Assembly (NCBI GenBank): GCA_013360745.1
Contig: JABWBA010000031.1
Coordinates: 1 to 34,914, forward strand
Reading direction: 5' to 3'
From: Chthonomonadales bacterium
Lineage (GTDB): Bacteria; Armatimonadota; Chthonomonadetes; Chthonomonadales; CAJBBX01
DNA: 34,914 nt
Shown: positions 8,026 through 14,575 of the stretch, piece after piece
How positions within the stretch are numbered: the stretch's first letter is position 1
Layout of the letters: each line of letters starts with the position of its first letter
The notes under the pieces: generated by a model
The model's database searches: none
What the model was told of the DNA's origin: nothing
Seen by the model: only the letters and a program-made list of their open reading frames with translations
Translations under genes and position numbers: made by a program

Positions 8026-8685
8026 TCATCCGATACCGAGCCATCGATGCATCAGAAACCACACACGGTCGATCAGAAGCGCCATACGGGCCATGACGGT
8101 CGAACCGAAGATGGCGCCGAACGCGAACATAAGCATTAGGCGGCCGGTTCGGGCGGTGCTCTGGATCACCCTGTTCTTCTGTTCGAATGAGAAGAAGAAG
8201 TAGGTCATCACGGTGATGATGATCACGAGGAACAGGATGTTGTTCAGCGATTGGCCGAGAGGCGTCACCTGAGAGCCGGCCGGAAGCATACTCTGGGTGA
8301 CCCACAGGGGCTTGAACGATCCGCGGATCTGTGGGATGTATAGGTTGGCAGTCGCCTGGAACGCCTGGCCGGCGGCGAAGCCCAGCAGGATCCCGATGGA
8401 GATTCGGCTCATCCAGTTATAGCGTTTTGTGAAGATCGTGTAGAAGAGGAATCCGCCGAACAGAGCAAAGGCCCAGGGCCACTGGCCATCACGGGTCATC
8501 GGAATCCACCACTGCGGCTTCAGGATCTCATGCCACGCGGCCTTGATCGTATAACCGGCGGCGAGGCCGATGAACATGTGCTCGAATAGCCTGTAGAGCC
8601 AGTTCTCTTTGAGGATAAGGGAGAAGAGCGCCAGAGTGCCGATCGCGCCGATCCAGATACCGACTGGATGTGAATATTCGATCAC
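8026..8685 (-). CDS. Uncharacterised polytopic membrane protein (last gene of membrane cluster)
   Basis: 219 residues from a GTG start at 8685. That GTG shares GTGA with the stop of the upstream gene and has GGGAGG about 6 nt ahead of it. An open frame extends further upstream to 8961, but that part overlaps the preceding gene and is not protein-like. About six hydrophobic segments are seen: near 8-24, 34-52, 71-85, 93-110, 149-166 and 183-205. A conserved-looking Trp/Pro-rich loop (KPQWWIPMTRDGQWPW) sits between helices 2 and 3. I do not recognise the family. As the last member of a six-gene overlapping operon it is probably a subunit of the same membrane assembly. Confidence 0.8.
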   Translation of the reverse strand: MIEYSHPVGIWIGAIGTLALFSLILKENWLYRLFEHMFIGLAAGYTIKAAWHEILKPQWWIPMTRDGQWPWAFALFGGFLFYTIFTKRYNWMSRISIGILLGFAAGQAFQATANLYIPQIRGSFKPLWVTQSMLPAGSQVTPLGQSLNNILFLVIIITVMTYFFFSFEQKNRVIQSTARTGRLMLMFAFGAIFGSTVMARMALLIDRVWFLMHRWLGIG

Positions 8686-9518
8686 GCCTTGCCTCCCTGT
8701 CTCCGCGAGGCGAACATCCCGTAGTTGCCCAGGCCGATCAGGACGAAAAGCAGGATCAGTGTCAGCGATACAGGGGTAATCGCTCGAGTGGTGAAACCCT
8801 TGATGCCGAGCATCCGCTCGTACTCCGCCGCGCCCTTGATGCCAAAGAGCATCCCGGCGATCTGGCCGGAGTCGATGTAGGTATATAGCTCGGGCGCCAT
8901 TACAGAAGTCGGCGCATAGCAGAACGGCGCGTCGGTGCTTCCGGCAACAAGGCCCAACCATGAGACGTAGTTGGCGGAAGCCGACACCTCCGCAATAAAG
9001 CCGACATCATCGAAGTTCCGGATACCCTTCATGATCGGGAACTGATGCAGGGGTTTGCGCTCTTTCGTATCTTGCTTTAGAGTCTCTTCGATATTCCGGA
9101 CCATCCCTTTGAGTGTTCCCGCGATATCGGCCCGGAAGCCAAAGTTGATCCAATCTCGTCCGTACTTGTACCCGTACTTCGGGGCGAGTTCATCGGCTAC
9201 TTCGTAAGCCAGGATCGTGGACTGCGGATCACCGAAGGCGATCAACGCGAACTTGAGCTTTCGCCGCATCAAATGCTCGATGATGACCCTCGTCTGCGGG
9301 CGATTTTCCCCCTGGGTGCTCGCGCTCCAGAGTGTCGAGACGATCGCGAGCTTTCTGGGATCGGCCTTCTCGATGGCGTCGTAGACGCCGCGCGCCTGTG
9401 GGCCGACGGCGAGGGGCAATGGGATCGGCACGAGGAGCCCGATGACCACGATGAGGAGGAGTGTCAGATAGAGATATCGGCGATCGATATTCTGAAGGTT
9501 CTCCGCGAAGCTGCTCAT
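8682..9518 (-). CDS. Uncharacterised membrane-anchored protein with extracytoplasmic Rossmann-like domain
   Basis: 278 residues. One N-terminal membrane helix (about 16-38) and one C-terminal helix (about 246-265) flank a roughly 200-residue soluble domain. That domain has alternating hydrophobic strands and helices: KLAIVSTLWSAST, LKFALIAFGDPQST, VSWLGLVAGSTDAPF and QIAGMLFGIKGAAEYE. The pattern recalls an alpha/beta ligand-binding domain facing outward, but I cannot name the family. The ATG overlaps the upstream stop (ATGA) and the TGA overlaps the downstream GTG (GTGA), so translation is coupled on both sides. It is the only cluster member with a large soluble domain and so the likeliest recognition or ligand-binding part. 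That role is inference. Confidence 0.82.
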   Translation of the reverse strand: MSSFAENLQNIDRRYLYLTLLLIVVIGLLVPIPLPLAVGPQARGVYDAIEKADPRKLAIVSTLWSASTQGENRPQTRVIIEHLMRRKLKFALIAFGDPQSTILAYEVADELAPKYGYKYGRDWINFGFRADIAGTLKGMVRNIEETLKQDTKERKPLHQFPIMKGIRNFDDVGFIAEVSASANYVSWLGLVAGSTDAPFCYAPTSVMAPELYTYIDSGQIAGMLFGIKGAAEYERMLGIKGFTTRAITPVSLTLILLFVLIGLGNYGMFASRRQGGKA

Positions 9519-10327
9519 GACTCATCTGCCTTTGCTTCAAAGAATGCGCCTCGTTCCAGCGATAGCCAGAGGCGCAGCGCGATGGCCAGGCCGCCGATAC
9601 CCAGGCCGAAACCGATGGCGCGTGTCGCAGGAGCGTTGACCGTCAGCAGGAGCCAGTTGCTGATGCTGTCTAGGCGAAAGATGGAGGCAAAGGAGCCGTT
9701 CTCCGGTATCCAATGCGTCAGGTACTGGCCGATAGGGATTTGACCCAGCATCACGACCAGGGCTGCGACCATCAACAGCGTAGCCTCGGCTGACTTTATG
9801 CGGAAGGCGCGGTATGCAGCGGAGATGATGAAGAACGCAAGCGTCGCAAACATCGCGGCGTCGAAGCTGTTGAGGACATCCCGGAAAAGCGAGCGGAAGA
9901 AGAGCGTATTCTCGAACCGGATGCCAGCGACAGCCATTACCACAATGGAGATCAACAGGACCGCGCTGTTAGGCCATCCTTCCCGTTGCTTTACCACTTT
10001 GCCCGTGTGGATCCGGACCAGACTGAATACCCCGAGCCCAAGAGTGAACGCGGCGAGAACGTTGATGACATTGCCGACCGTTGGCACCGCAAACGTCAGG
10101 AAGTTCTCGTCGGTGCCTTTTCGCACCGGCCAGAAGAACTCAAGAGCATAAAAGAGGCCGGCCAGAAACGTCAGGCTCGCGATTAACGCCTTGCGGGCAC
10201 GTCCCGGCAGGCTCTGAAGCACGAAGAAGAGGACTACGCTGCACGCGATCACGAGGAGCGGTGCGATCCAGATCATCGACCCTTTGGCTGCAGGGAAGGC
10301 GCTGATGAGGAACTTCTGCAGGTTCAT
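9515..10327 (-). CDS. Uncharacterised polytopic membrane protein
   Basis: 270 residues from the ATG at 10327. The open frame continues upstream to 10405, but that part overlaps the DUF6754-like gene. About seven hydrophobic segments are visible: near 15-37, 45-63, 80-103, 122-139, 158-176, 184-201 and 238-258. Charges are concentrated in the short loops, and there is no obvious catalytic motif. GGAAGG lies about 12 nt before the ATG. The start is 16 nt after the DUF6754-like stop, and the stop overlaps the next ATG by 4 nt. I do not recognise the family. It is presumably a structural or channel subunit of the cluster. Confidence 0.8.
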   Translation of the reverse strand: MNLQKFLISAFPAAKGSMIWIAPLLVIACSVVLFFVLQSLPGRARKALIASLTFLAGLFYALEFFWPVRKGTDENFLTFAVPTVGNVINVLAAFTLGLGVFSLVRIHTGKVVKQREGWPNSAVLLISIVVMAVAGIRFENTLFFRSLFRDVLNSFDAAMFATLAFFIISAAYRAFRIKSAEATLLMVAALVVMLGQIPIGQYLTHWIPENGSFASIFRLDSISNWLLLTVNAPATRAIGFGLGIGGLAIALRLWLSLERGAFFEAKADES

Positions 10328-10343
10328 ACCCTGATCCGCCTTC

Positions 10344-11123
10344 CTACAACGTGAACCATTGAATGAAGAACCATTTCGCGCCGAGGGCGGGAATGGACAT
10401 TGCAATCGTTCCGATCAAGACAACGAGCAGAATGATGATCTTGCAGTAATCCTGGCCCACAAGGCTGCCGAGTAGAGTGGGCTCGCGGGAGATATAGGCG
10501 CTCGCGGCATAGTATTCATCACCGATGATCGTATAGTCGCAGGAGGCGATGAAGAACGGCAGCTGGGTTGTCGATACGGTTCCGGCGACCTGGATCGCGC
10601 CGACCTGCTGTCCCGCTTCCGCGAAGATCAGCGATTCCGCGAAGAAGTCACCGAAGAGAAAACTCGCCGCTACCTTCTCCCTGAAGATCGTTCCGGCCAC
10701 GCCGGAGGCGAAGGCGAACTGGCGATCCGATAGGAAGTAGACGGAGTTCGGATCGTAATCCTCTGGCTTGCCGGCTGCCGTGTAGGAATCCCGCACGACT
10801 TCCTCCGCGACCGTATACAGAGCGGAATCGGCAGTCGGCATGATTAAACGATTGCCGAACTGAGCAGCGGTCTTGATGATATAGCTGAAGATCGTCAGAG
10901 CCTGCAGCCCGACAACGCCGAGGCCGCTCAGTCCAGGAACCATCAGGATCGGACGGCCCATCTCGGTAGCGCGCCCTACTGCTTCGTCGATGGCGTTGAG
11001 ACCGGGTATCCGCCGAACGAAATACTTGCGCCCACGTTGCGCGGTCACGATCGTAAGCAGAACGATGGCGCTCAGGAGGGCGATCAGGATCGCGGACTCC
11101 CAGCGATCGCTGGCGTGAATCAC
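10344..11123 (-). CDS. DUF6754-like membrane protein
   Basis: 259 residues with hydrophobic ends (about 9-28 and 231-250) and a long, highly patterned middle. Signature-like stretches are GRPILMVPGLSGLGVVGLQ, LIMPTADSALYTVAEEVV, YFLSDRQFAFASGVAG and LPFFIASCDYTIIGDEYYA. These match my memory of the uncharacterised DUF6754 family, but the assignment rests on pattern recognition only. The ATG overlaps the upstream small gene (ATGA). The density of small residues and the repeated AxG/GxG patterns suggest packed membrane helices and an oligomer. The function is unknown. It is the most conserved-looking member of the six-gene cluster and the best search anchor for it. Confidence 0.8.
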   Translation of the reverse strand: MIHASDRWESAILIALLSAIVLLTIVTAQRGRKYFVRRIPGLNAIDEAVGRATEMGRPILMVPGLSGLGVVGLQALTIFSYIIKTAAQFGNRLIMPTADSALYTVAEEVVRDSYTAAGKPEDYDPNSVYFLSDRQFAFASGVAGTIFREKVAASFLFGDFFAESLIFAEAGQQVGAIQVAGTVSTTQLPFFIASCDYTIIGDEYYAASAYISREPTLLGSLVGQDYCKIIILLVVLIGTIAMSIPALGAKWFFIQWFTL

Positions 11124-11434
11124 TCGGTATCCTCCTTGGTCTTCAGTTGCCGCGAAGTCGCCAGCTCTTCGATCTTCCCGATGAGCAGCTCGACGTTGGC
11201 GCGGGATTCTAGCAGGCGCGACGCGTTGGACACACGATCGAAGCCAATGATCGGTGCGATAAGCGGGGATGTGACGATGAGCGTCTGGCTGGCGAAGAAC
11301 GAAAGCGGTTTGTGCATTTCCAGCAGCAGGATCGCTGGCGTCTCGAGGCCTCGACGATGAATCTGTTGCGCAATGTGATCGATCATCCTGTCACGTTCAT
11401 CGTCCGCAAGAGGCTCGCCCAGATTGTCGATCAC
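11120..11434 (-). CDS. Small uncharacterised protein with one hydrophobic segment
   Basis: 104 residues: an acidic N-terminus (MIDNLGEPLADDERDRMI), then LETPAILLLEMHKPLSFFAS, one hydrophobic stretch (about 50-68) and a helical tail rich in Glu, Arg and Lys. The pattern suggests a small peripheral or single-pass subunit with its C-terminal helix in the cytoplasm. The ATG overlaps the stop of the upstream PH-like gene and the stop overlaps the DUF6754-like start, both by 4 nt. Co-translation with its neighbours argues for a real gene despite its size. I do not recognise the family. Confidence 0.78.
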   Translation of the reverse strand: MIDNLGEPLADDERDRMIDHIAQQIHRRGLETPAILLLEMHKPLSFFASQTLIVTSPLIAPIIGFDRVSNASRLLESRANVELLIGKIEELATSRQLKTKEDTE

Positions 11435-12003
11435 GACGCCCCCTCCCAGTACGTTCTCACCAGATGCTCAATATGCGTTCGGCTGCCCGTCTGGCCTTCG
11501 TCGGCGTATCGAAGATAGATGCCGCGAAAGGCATCCAGTCTCGACACGCGGCGAAAAGGTGACAGGAGGATACCACTCGAGTTGACATCGATTCGCTTGA
11601 CCGCCTGCCAACTCATCGATAGACGTGTCAGGCCATAGGAGCAGCGAATACCCTCCGCGTCAAGCCGATAACGGATCGGCAGGAGGTATTCGAAAGCGGA
11701 GCCAACGACGAAGCCGCATCCGAGGACACCGCCGAGCCAGTGATGGAGCGACAGGGCTCCGGCGAGGACGCCGAGGGCTCCGGCAACAGCAATGCCCCAG
11801 ATCCTCCATGGAGATCGAGTGCGCAAACACACCGACCACTCAGCCGTGGTGGTGGCCGCAGATATTGTGGAGCCCGGTTCGGGCGACGCTCTGACCGTAC
11901 GAGTCACTGGCATGGGCGCGTGATTTGGTGCGGGACGCCCGAGCGCCTGAGTGCCGGGCAGATGATATTGATTATAGTGGCGTTGGGGTTCATCTGTCAA
12001 CAT
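11431..12003 (-). CDS. Membrane-anchored PH-like domain protein (first gene of membrane cluster)
   Basis: 190 residues if started at the ATG at 12003, which has AGGA 5 nt upstream. Other starts are TTG 12069 (overlaps the infC promoter) and ATG 11913 (no ribosome site). A polar, Pro/Thr-rich N-terminus precedes two hydrophobic helices (near 70-88 and 92-108). A short beta-rich domain follows: YRLDAEGIRCSYGLTRLSMS, WQAVKRIDV, GILLSPF and AFRGIYLRYA. The helix pair followed by a strand set with a WxxV-I motif resembles bacterial PH-like (YdbT/YdbS-type) membrane domains. That is tentative. It begins the overlapping six-gene operon and is divergent from infC. Confidence 0.7.
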   Translation of the reverse strand: MLTDEPQRHYNQYHLPGTQALGRPAPNHAPMPVTRTVRASPEPGSTISAATTTAEWSVCLRTRSPWRIWGIAVAGALGVLAGALSLHHWLGGVLGCGFVVGSAFEYLLPIRYRLDAEGIRCSYGLTRLSMSWQAVKRIDVNSSGILLSPFRRVSRLDAFRGIYLRYADEGQTGSRTHIEHLVRTYWEGAS

Positions 12004-12062
12004 GCACGTCCTGAGCACCGATTCGTGACGAAACTGGCTATGGCGATTTCTGGGCAAGATCG

Positions 12063-12091
12063 TTGACAACGGATGGGCTCTCTGGTATACT
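12063..12091 (+). promoter_or_regulatory. Near-consensus sigma70 promoter of infC-rpmI-rplT
   Basis: A perfect TTGACA (12063-12068), a 17-nt spacer and TATACT (12086-12091), preceded by TGG, which is an extended -10. The transcription start should be near 12098, giving a leader of about 34 nt before the infC ATC codon. The leader is too short to hold an upstream L20-type control structure. Confidence 0.88.
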
Positions 12092-12131
12092 CCGCGCCTG
12101 TAGACCCTACGAGGGATCGAGAGGAACCCCC

Positions 12132-12665
12132 ATCAACAAAGAGTTTCGCGTCAACGAACAGATCCTGCGATTCAGCCGGGACTATCCGCGCGTTCGGGAC
12201 GTCCGCGTCATCGACGAGAATGGTCAGCAGCTGGGCATCATCGAAGTTCGCCGCGCCCTCGACATCGCGAGGGACCGATCGCTCGATCTCATCGAGGTGG
12301 CTCCGCAGGCAACGCCGCCCGTCTGCCGTATCATGGACTACGGCAAGTATAAGTATGAACAGTCCAAGAGGGACCGCGAAGCGCATAAAAAGCAGCGGGG
12401 CGGCGATCTCAAGGGGCTCTTTCTGCGGCCGAGAACGGATGAACACGACATCGCCTTCAAAGTCAAGAACGCGATCAAGTTCCTTCAGGAAGGCCATAAA
12501 GTCAAGGTGACGGTGCGGTTCCGCAGCCGAGAGATCACGCGGCCAGAGTACGCGATGAAGCAGCTCGAGCAGGTGGCGGAGGCAGTGAAGGATGTCGGTG
12601 TAATCGAGAAGGCGCCGGCAATGGAAGGCCGGACGATGACGATGATCCTCGCGCCAAAAGGGTAA
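12132..12665 (+). CDS. infC: Translation initiation factor IF-3, ATC start codon
   Basis: 177 residues. IF-3 binds the 30S subunit, checks the start codon and prevents premature 50S joining. The sequence begins at the family's usual N-terminus (INKEFRVNEQI) and has LIEVAPQATPPVCRIMDYGKYKYE, then a basic linker and the C-terminal domain with VRFRSREI. There is no ATG, GTG or TTG at the right place. The codon for the first residue is ATC at 12132, with AGAGGA about 8 nt upstream. A frame-compatible TTG at 12063 falls in the -35 box and cannot be the start. Non-canonical AUU/AUC starts are the classical device by which IF-3 represses its own translation. It is followed by rpmI and rplT. Confidence 0.96.
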   Translation: MNKEFRVNEQILRFSRDYPRVRDVRVIDENGQQLGIIEVRRALDIARDRSLDLIEVAPQATPPVCRIMDYGKYKYEQSKRDREAHKKQRGGDLKGLFLRPRTDEHDIAFKVKNAIKFLQEGHKVKVTVRFRSREITRPEYAMKQLEQVAEAVKDVGVIEKAPAMEGRTMTMILAPKG

Positions 12666-12713
12666 GGCGCTCGAACCGAGTGTGCGGGACTTAATCATGT
12701 CGAGAGAGCGGAA

Positions 12714-12914
12714 ATGGCGAAGATAAGAACAAAGAAAACCGTTGCCAAGCGTTTCAAGGTCAGTGGGGGCGGAAAACTCATGCGGCGCAGCGTCGGGCTA
12801 AATCATCTGATGCGCAAGAAGACCAAGTCGCGACGCCGCAAGCTTACCAAAGGTGTGGAGCTTTTTGCGGGCGACGGCCAGCGGATGATCCGAATGCTCG
12901 GCGGGCGCAGCTAG
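12714..12914 (+). CDS. rpmI: 50S ribosomal protein bL35
   Basis: 66 residues and very basic: MAKIRTKKTVAKRFKVSGGG, then KLMRRSVGLNHLMRKKT, KSRRRKLTKG and VELFAGDGQRMIRML. This is the complete bL35 family at its usual length. GAGAG lies about 10 nt ahead of the ATG. It sits between infC and rplT in the conserved order and is presumably co-transcribed from the infC promoter. Confidence 0.97.
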   Translation: MAKIRTKKTVAKRFKVSGGGKLMRRSVGLNHLMRKKTKSRRRKLTKGVELFAGDGQRMIRMLGGRS

Positions 12915-12959
12915 CCGTTCCCAGCTCGGGCCGTCTGGGTCCGAAATCATCACGAGAGA

Positions 12960-12993
12960 ATGGGATAGAAGCGGGTTCTGCGACCCCTCCCAT
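12960..12993 (+). promoter_or_regulatory. Two-tier hairpin just upstream of the rplT ribosome site
   Basis: ATGGGA (12960-12965) pairs with TCCCAT (12988-12993) around an inner stem GGGT (12973-12976) / ACCC (12983-12986). The structure ends about 6 nt before the rplT Shine-Dalgarno AGGAG. L20 represses its own operon in E. coli and B. subtilis by binding mRNA structure, so this is a candidate control site. No sequence match to known L20 leaders is claimed. Confidence 0.4.
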
Positions 12994-13012
12994 CTGCTAG
13001 GAGACGATAACT

Positions 13013-13378
13013 ATGCCGCGCGTGAAACGCGGGACGCTGGTACGTAAGCGTCATAAGAAGATCCTCGACGCCGCTGAGGGGTATTTCGGCGGGAAGCGCA
13101 GGCTGTTTCGGAGCGCTAATGAACAGCTCCTGAAGAGTGGCGCCTACGCTTATCGAGACCGTCGGAATCGGAAGCGAATGTTCCGGCGATTATGGATCAC
13201 TCGGATTAGCGCCGCATGCCGCGCGAACGGTATTAGCTATAACCGGTTTATGGAAGGCCTCAGAAAAGCGGAGATCATCGTCGATCGTAAAGTTCTCTCG
13301 GAACTGGCGATCACCGATGCTGCGGCGTTTGCCGATATGGTCGCTGCTGCGGCCGGGGCGCTCGCTCCGGCGGTCTGA
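13013..13378 (+). CDS. rplT: 50S ribosomal protein bL20
   Basis: 121 residues. bL20 is an early 23S rRNA assembly protein and often an autoregulator of its operon. Family features are [60 protein letters not shown] and [24 protein letters not shown] lies 8 nt ahead of the ATG. Length and sequence are typical, with a short Ala-rich tail. It is the third gene of infC-rpmI-rplT. A gap of about 200 nt separates it from pheS, so pheST may have separate control. Confidence 0.98.
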   Translation: MPRVKRGTLVRKRHKKILDAAEGYFGGKRRLFRSANEQLLKSGAYAYRDRRNRKRMFRRLWITRISAACRANGISYNRFMEGLRKAEIIVDRKVLSELAITDAAAFADMVAAAAGALAPAV

Positions 13379-13489
13379 ACGCCAGTCGCGGGTCCTTTGT
13401 CTGCAATGGGAGGATCCGCCCATACCGCTTCGACACCGTACACTGATGCCGCCCGGGCAGCGTTGTGTTCCCCGATGTGAGGAGCCTTC

Positions 13490-13512
13490 GCCGCCGGGGC
13501 GGTTTCGTTTCT
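13490..13512 (+). terminator. Weak GC hairpin with T-rich tail ahead of pheS
   Basis: CCGC (13491-13494) and GCGG (13499-13502) can pair around a CGGG loop, followed by TTTCGTTTCT. It could be a weak terminator of the infC-rpmI-rplT unit or an attenuator for pheST. The stem is short and the T run is broken. Nothing else is seen in the 197-nt gap 13379-13575. Confidence 0.3.
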
Positions 13513-13575
13513 ATTATGGCATCGGCACAACCGTAATGGCTTCGGCGAAAGGGAAACTCGGTCAAGGGGCTGTTG

Positions 13576-14556
13576 ATGGATGAGATAAGCGCACTTCTCG
13601 ACGATGCGGCAACAGGAGCCGCCGAGGCCCGTACCAGCCAGGAACTGTCGGCGGTCGAAACCCGGGTTCTTGGATCCAAAGGGCGTCTGCAGGCTCTGAT
13701 GGCAGAGCTGCGCCATGCGCCTCCCGAAGAACGCCGGAGCCTTGGCGCTCGCCTCAACGATACCCGTGTCGCGATCACGACGATCTTCGCAAAGCGCAAA
13801 GAGGCCATCAAGGCGATCGAACGCGAACGGAGGCTAGAGGCCGAAACCGTGGACGTCACGCTGCCCGGGCTGCCCGTTCCTCGAGGAAGATCGCATCCGT
13901 TGTCCACAACGACCGATCGGATCAAGGAGGTTCTGATCGGCCTCGGCTTCGAGTTCTTCGATGGCCCGGAGCTTGAAGACTACGCGCACAACTTCGCCGC
14001 GCTGAACTACCCGGAAGAGCACCCGGCATTCGACGAGCAGATGACGTTCTATATCAACGACGATCGGCTGCTTCGAACACAAACCACCGCCATCCAGGGC
14101 CGCGCCATGCGCGGGCGCAAGCCGCCGCTCAGGATCGCTACCGTGGGGCGATGTTTCCGATATGAGGCTGTAGACGCCACCCACCACCATACATTCCATC
14201 AAGTCGATGTCTTCATGGTGGATCATCATGTGTCGCTCGCTGATCTCAAAGGGATCCTCAAAGCCTTTGCGAGCGCGATGTTCGGCGGCGACGTCGAGGT
14301 GCGGTTTCGACCCGATTACTTTCCGTTTGTCGAACCGGGTGTGGATTACTCCATCTACTGGCGCGATCGATGGCTCGAGCTGGGCGGCGCCGGCTTGATC
14401 CACCCGAACATTCTGGCGGCCCACGGTTTCGATCCGGAAGTCTATAGCGGCTTTGCCTTCGGGCTCGGCGTCGAGAGGATCCACATGATTCGCCACGGTG
14501 TAACGGATCTGAGGGACTATCTCAACAACGACCTGCGGTTCCTGTGGCAGTTTTGA
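13576..14556 (+). CDS. pheS: Phenylalanyl-tRNA synthetase alpha subunit
   Basis: 326 residues. This is the catalytic class II subunit of the alpha2-beta2 PheRS. An N-terminal coiled-coil arm (about 1-85, rich in Glu, Ala and Arg) is followed by VTLPGLPVPRGRSHPL. Motif-containing segments come next: FDGPELEDYAHNFAALNYPE, HPAFDEQMTFYI, LRTQTTAIQGRAM, then GRCFRYEAVDATHHHTFHQV (motif 2) and FGLGVERIHMIRHG (motif 3). The ATG at 13576 has AAGGGG 6 nt upstream; a TTG one codon earlier is less likely. It is followed by pheT after 19 nt. Confidence 0.97.
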   Translation: MDEISALLDDAATGAAEARTSQELSAVETRVLGSKGRLQALMAELRHAPPEERRSLGARLNDTRVAITTIFAKRKEAIKAIERERRLEAETVDVTLPGLPVPRGRSHPLSTTTDRIKEVLIGLGFEFFDGPELEDYAHNFAALNYPEEHPAFDEQMTFYINDDRLLRTQTTAIQGRAMRGRKPPLRIATVGRCFRYEAVDATHHHTFHQVDVFMVDHHVSLADLKGILKAFASAMFGGDVEVRFRPDYFPFVEPGVDYSIYWRDRWLELGGAGLIHPNILAAHGFDPEVYSGFAFGLGVERIHMIRHGVTDLRDYLNNDLRFLWQF

Positions 14557-14575
14557 GACAGGGGAGGTTGGAGCG

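Noticed and set aside
12063-12131. N-terminal extension of infC from TTG 12063
   Set aside because: The TTG is the first half of the -35 box and lies upstream of the transcription start. IF-3 homology begins at the ATC.
13441-13560. Phe-rich leader peptide ahead of pheS (RFRFYYGIG in one frame)
   Set aside because: It has only two Phe codons in a long frame without a clear start and ribosome site. The following hairpin is weak, so attenuation like that of E. coli pheM is not supported.
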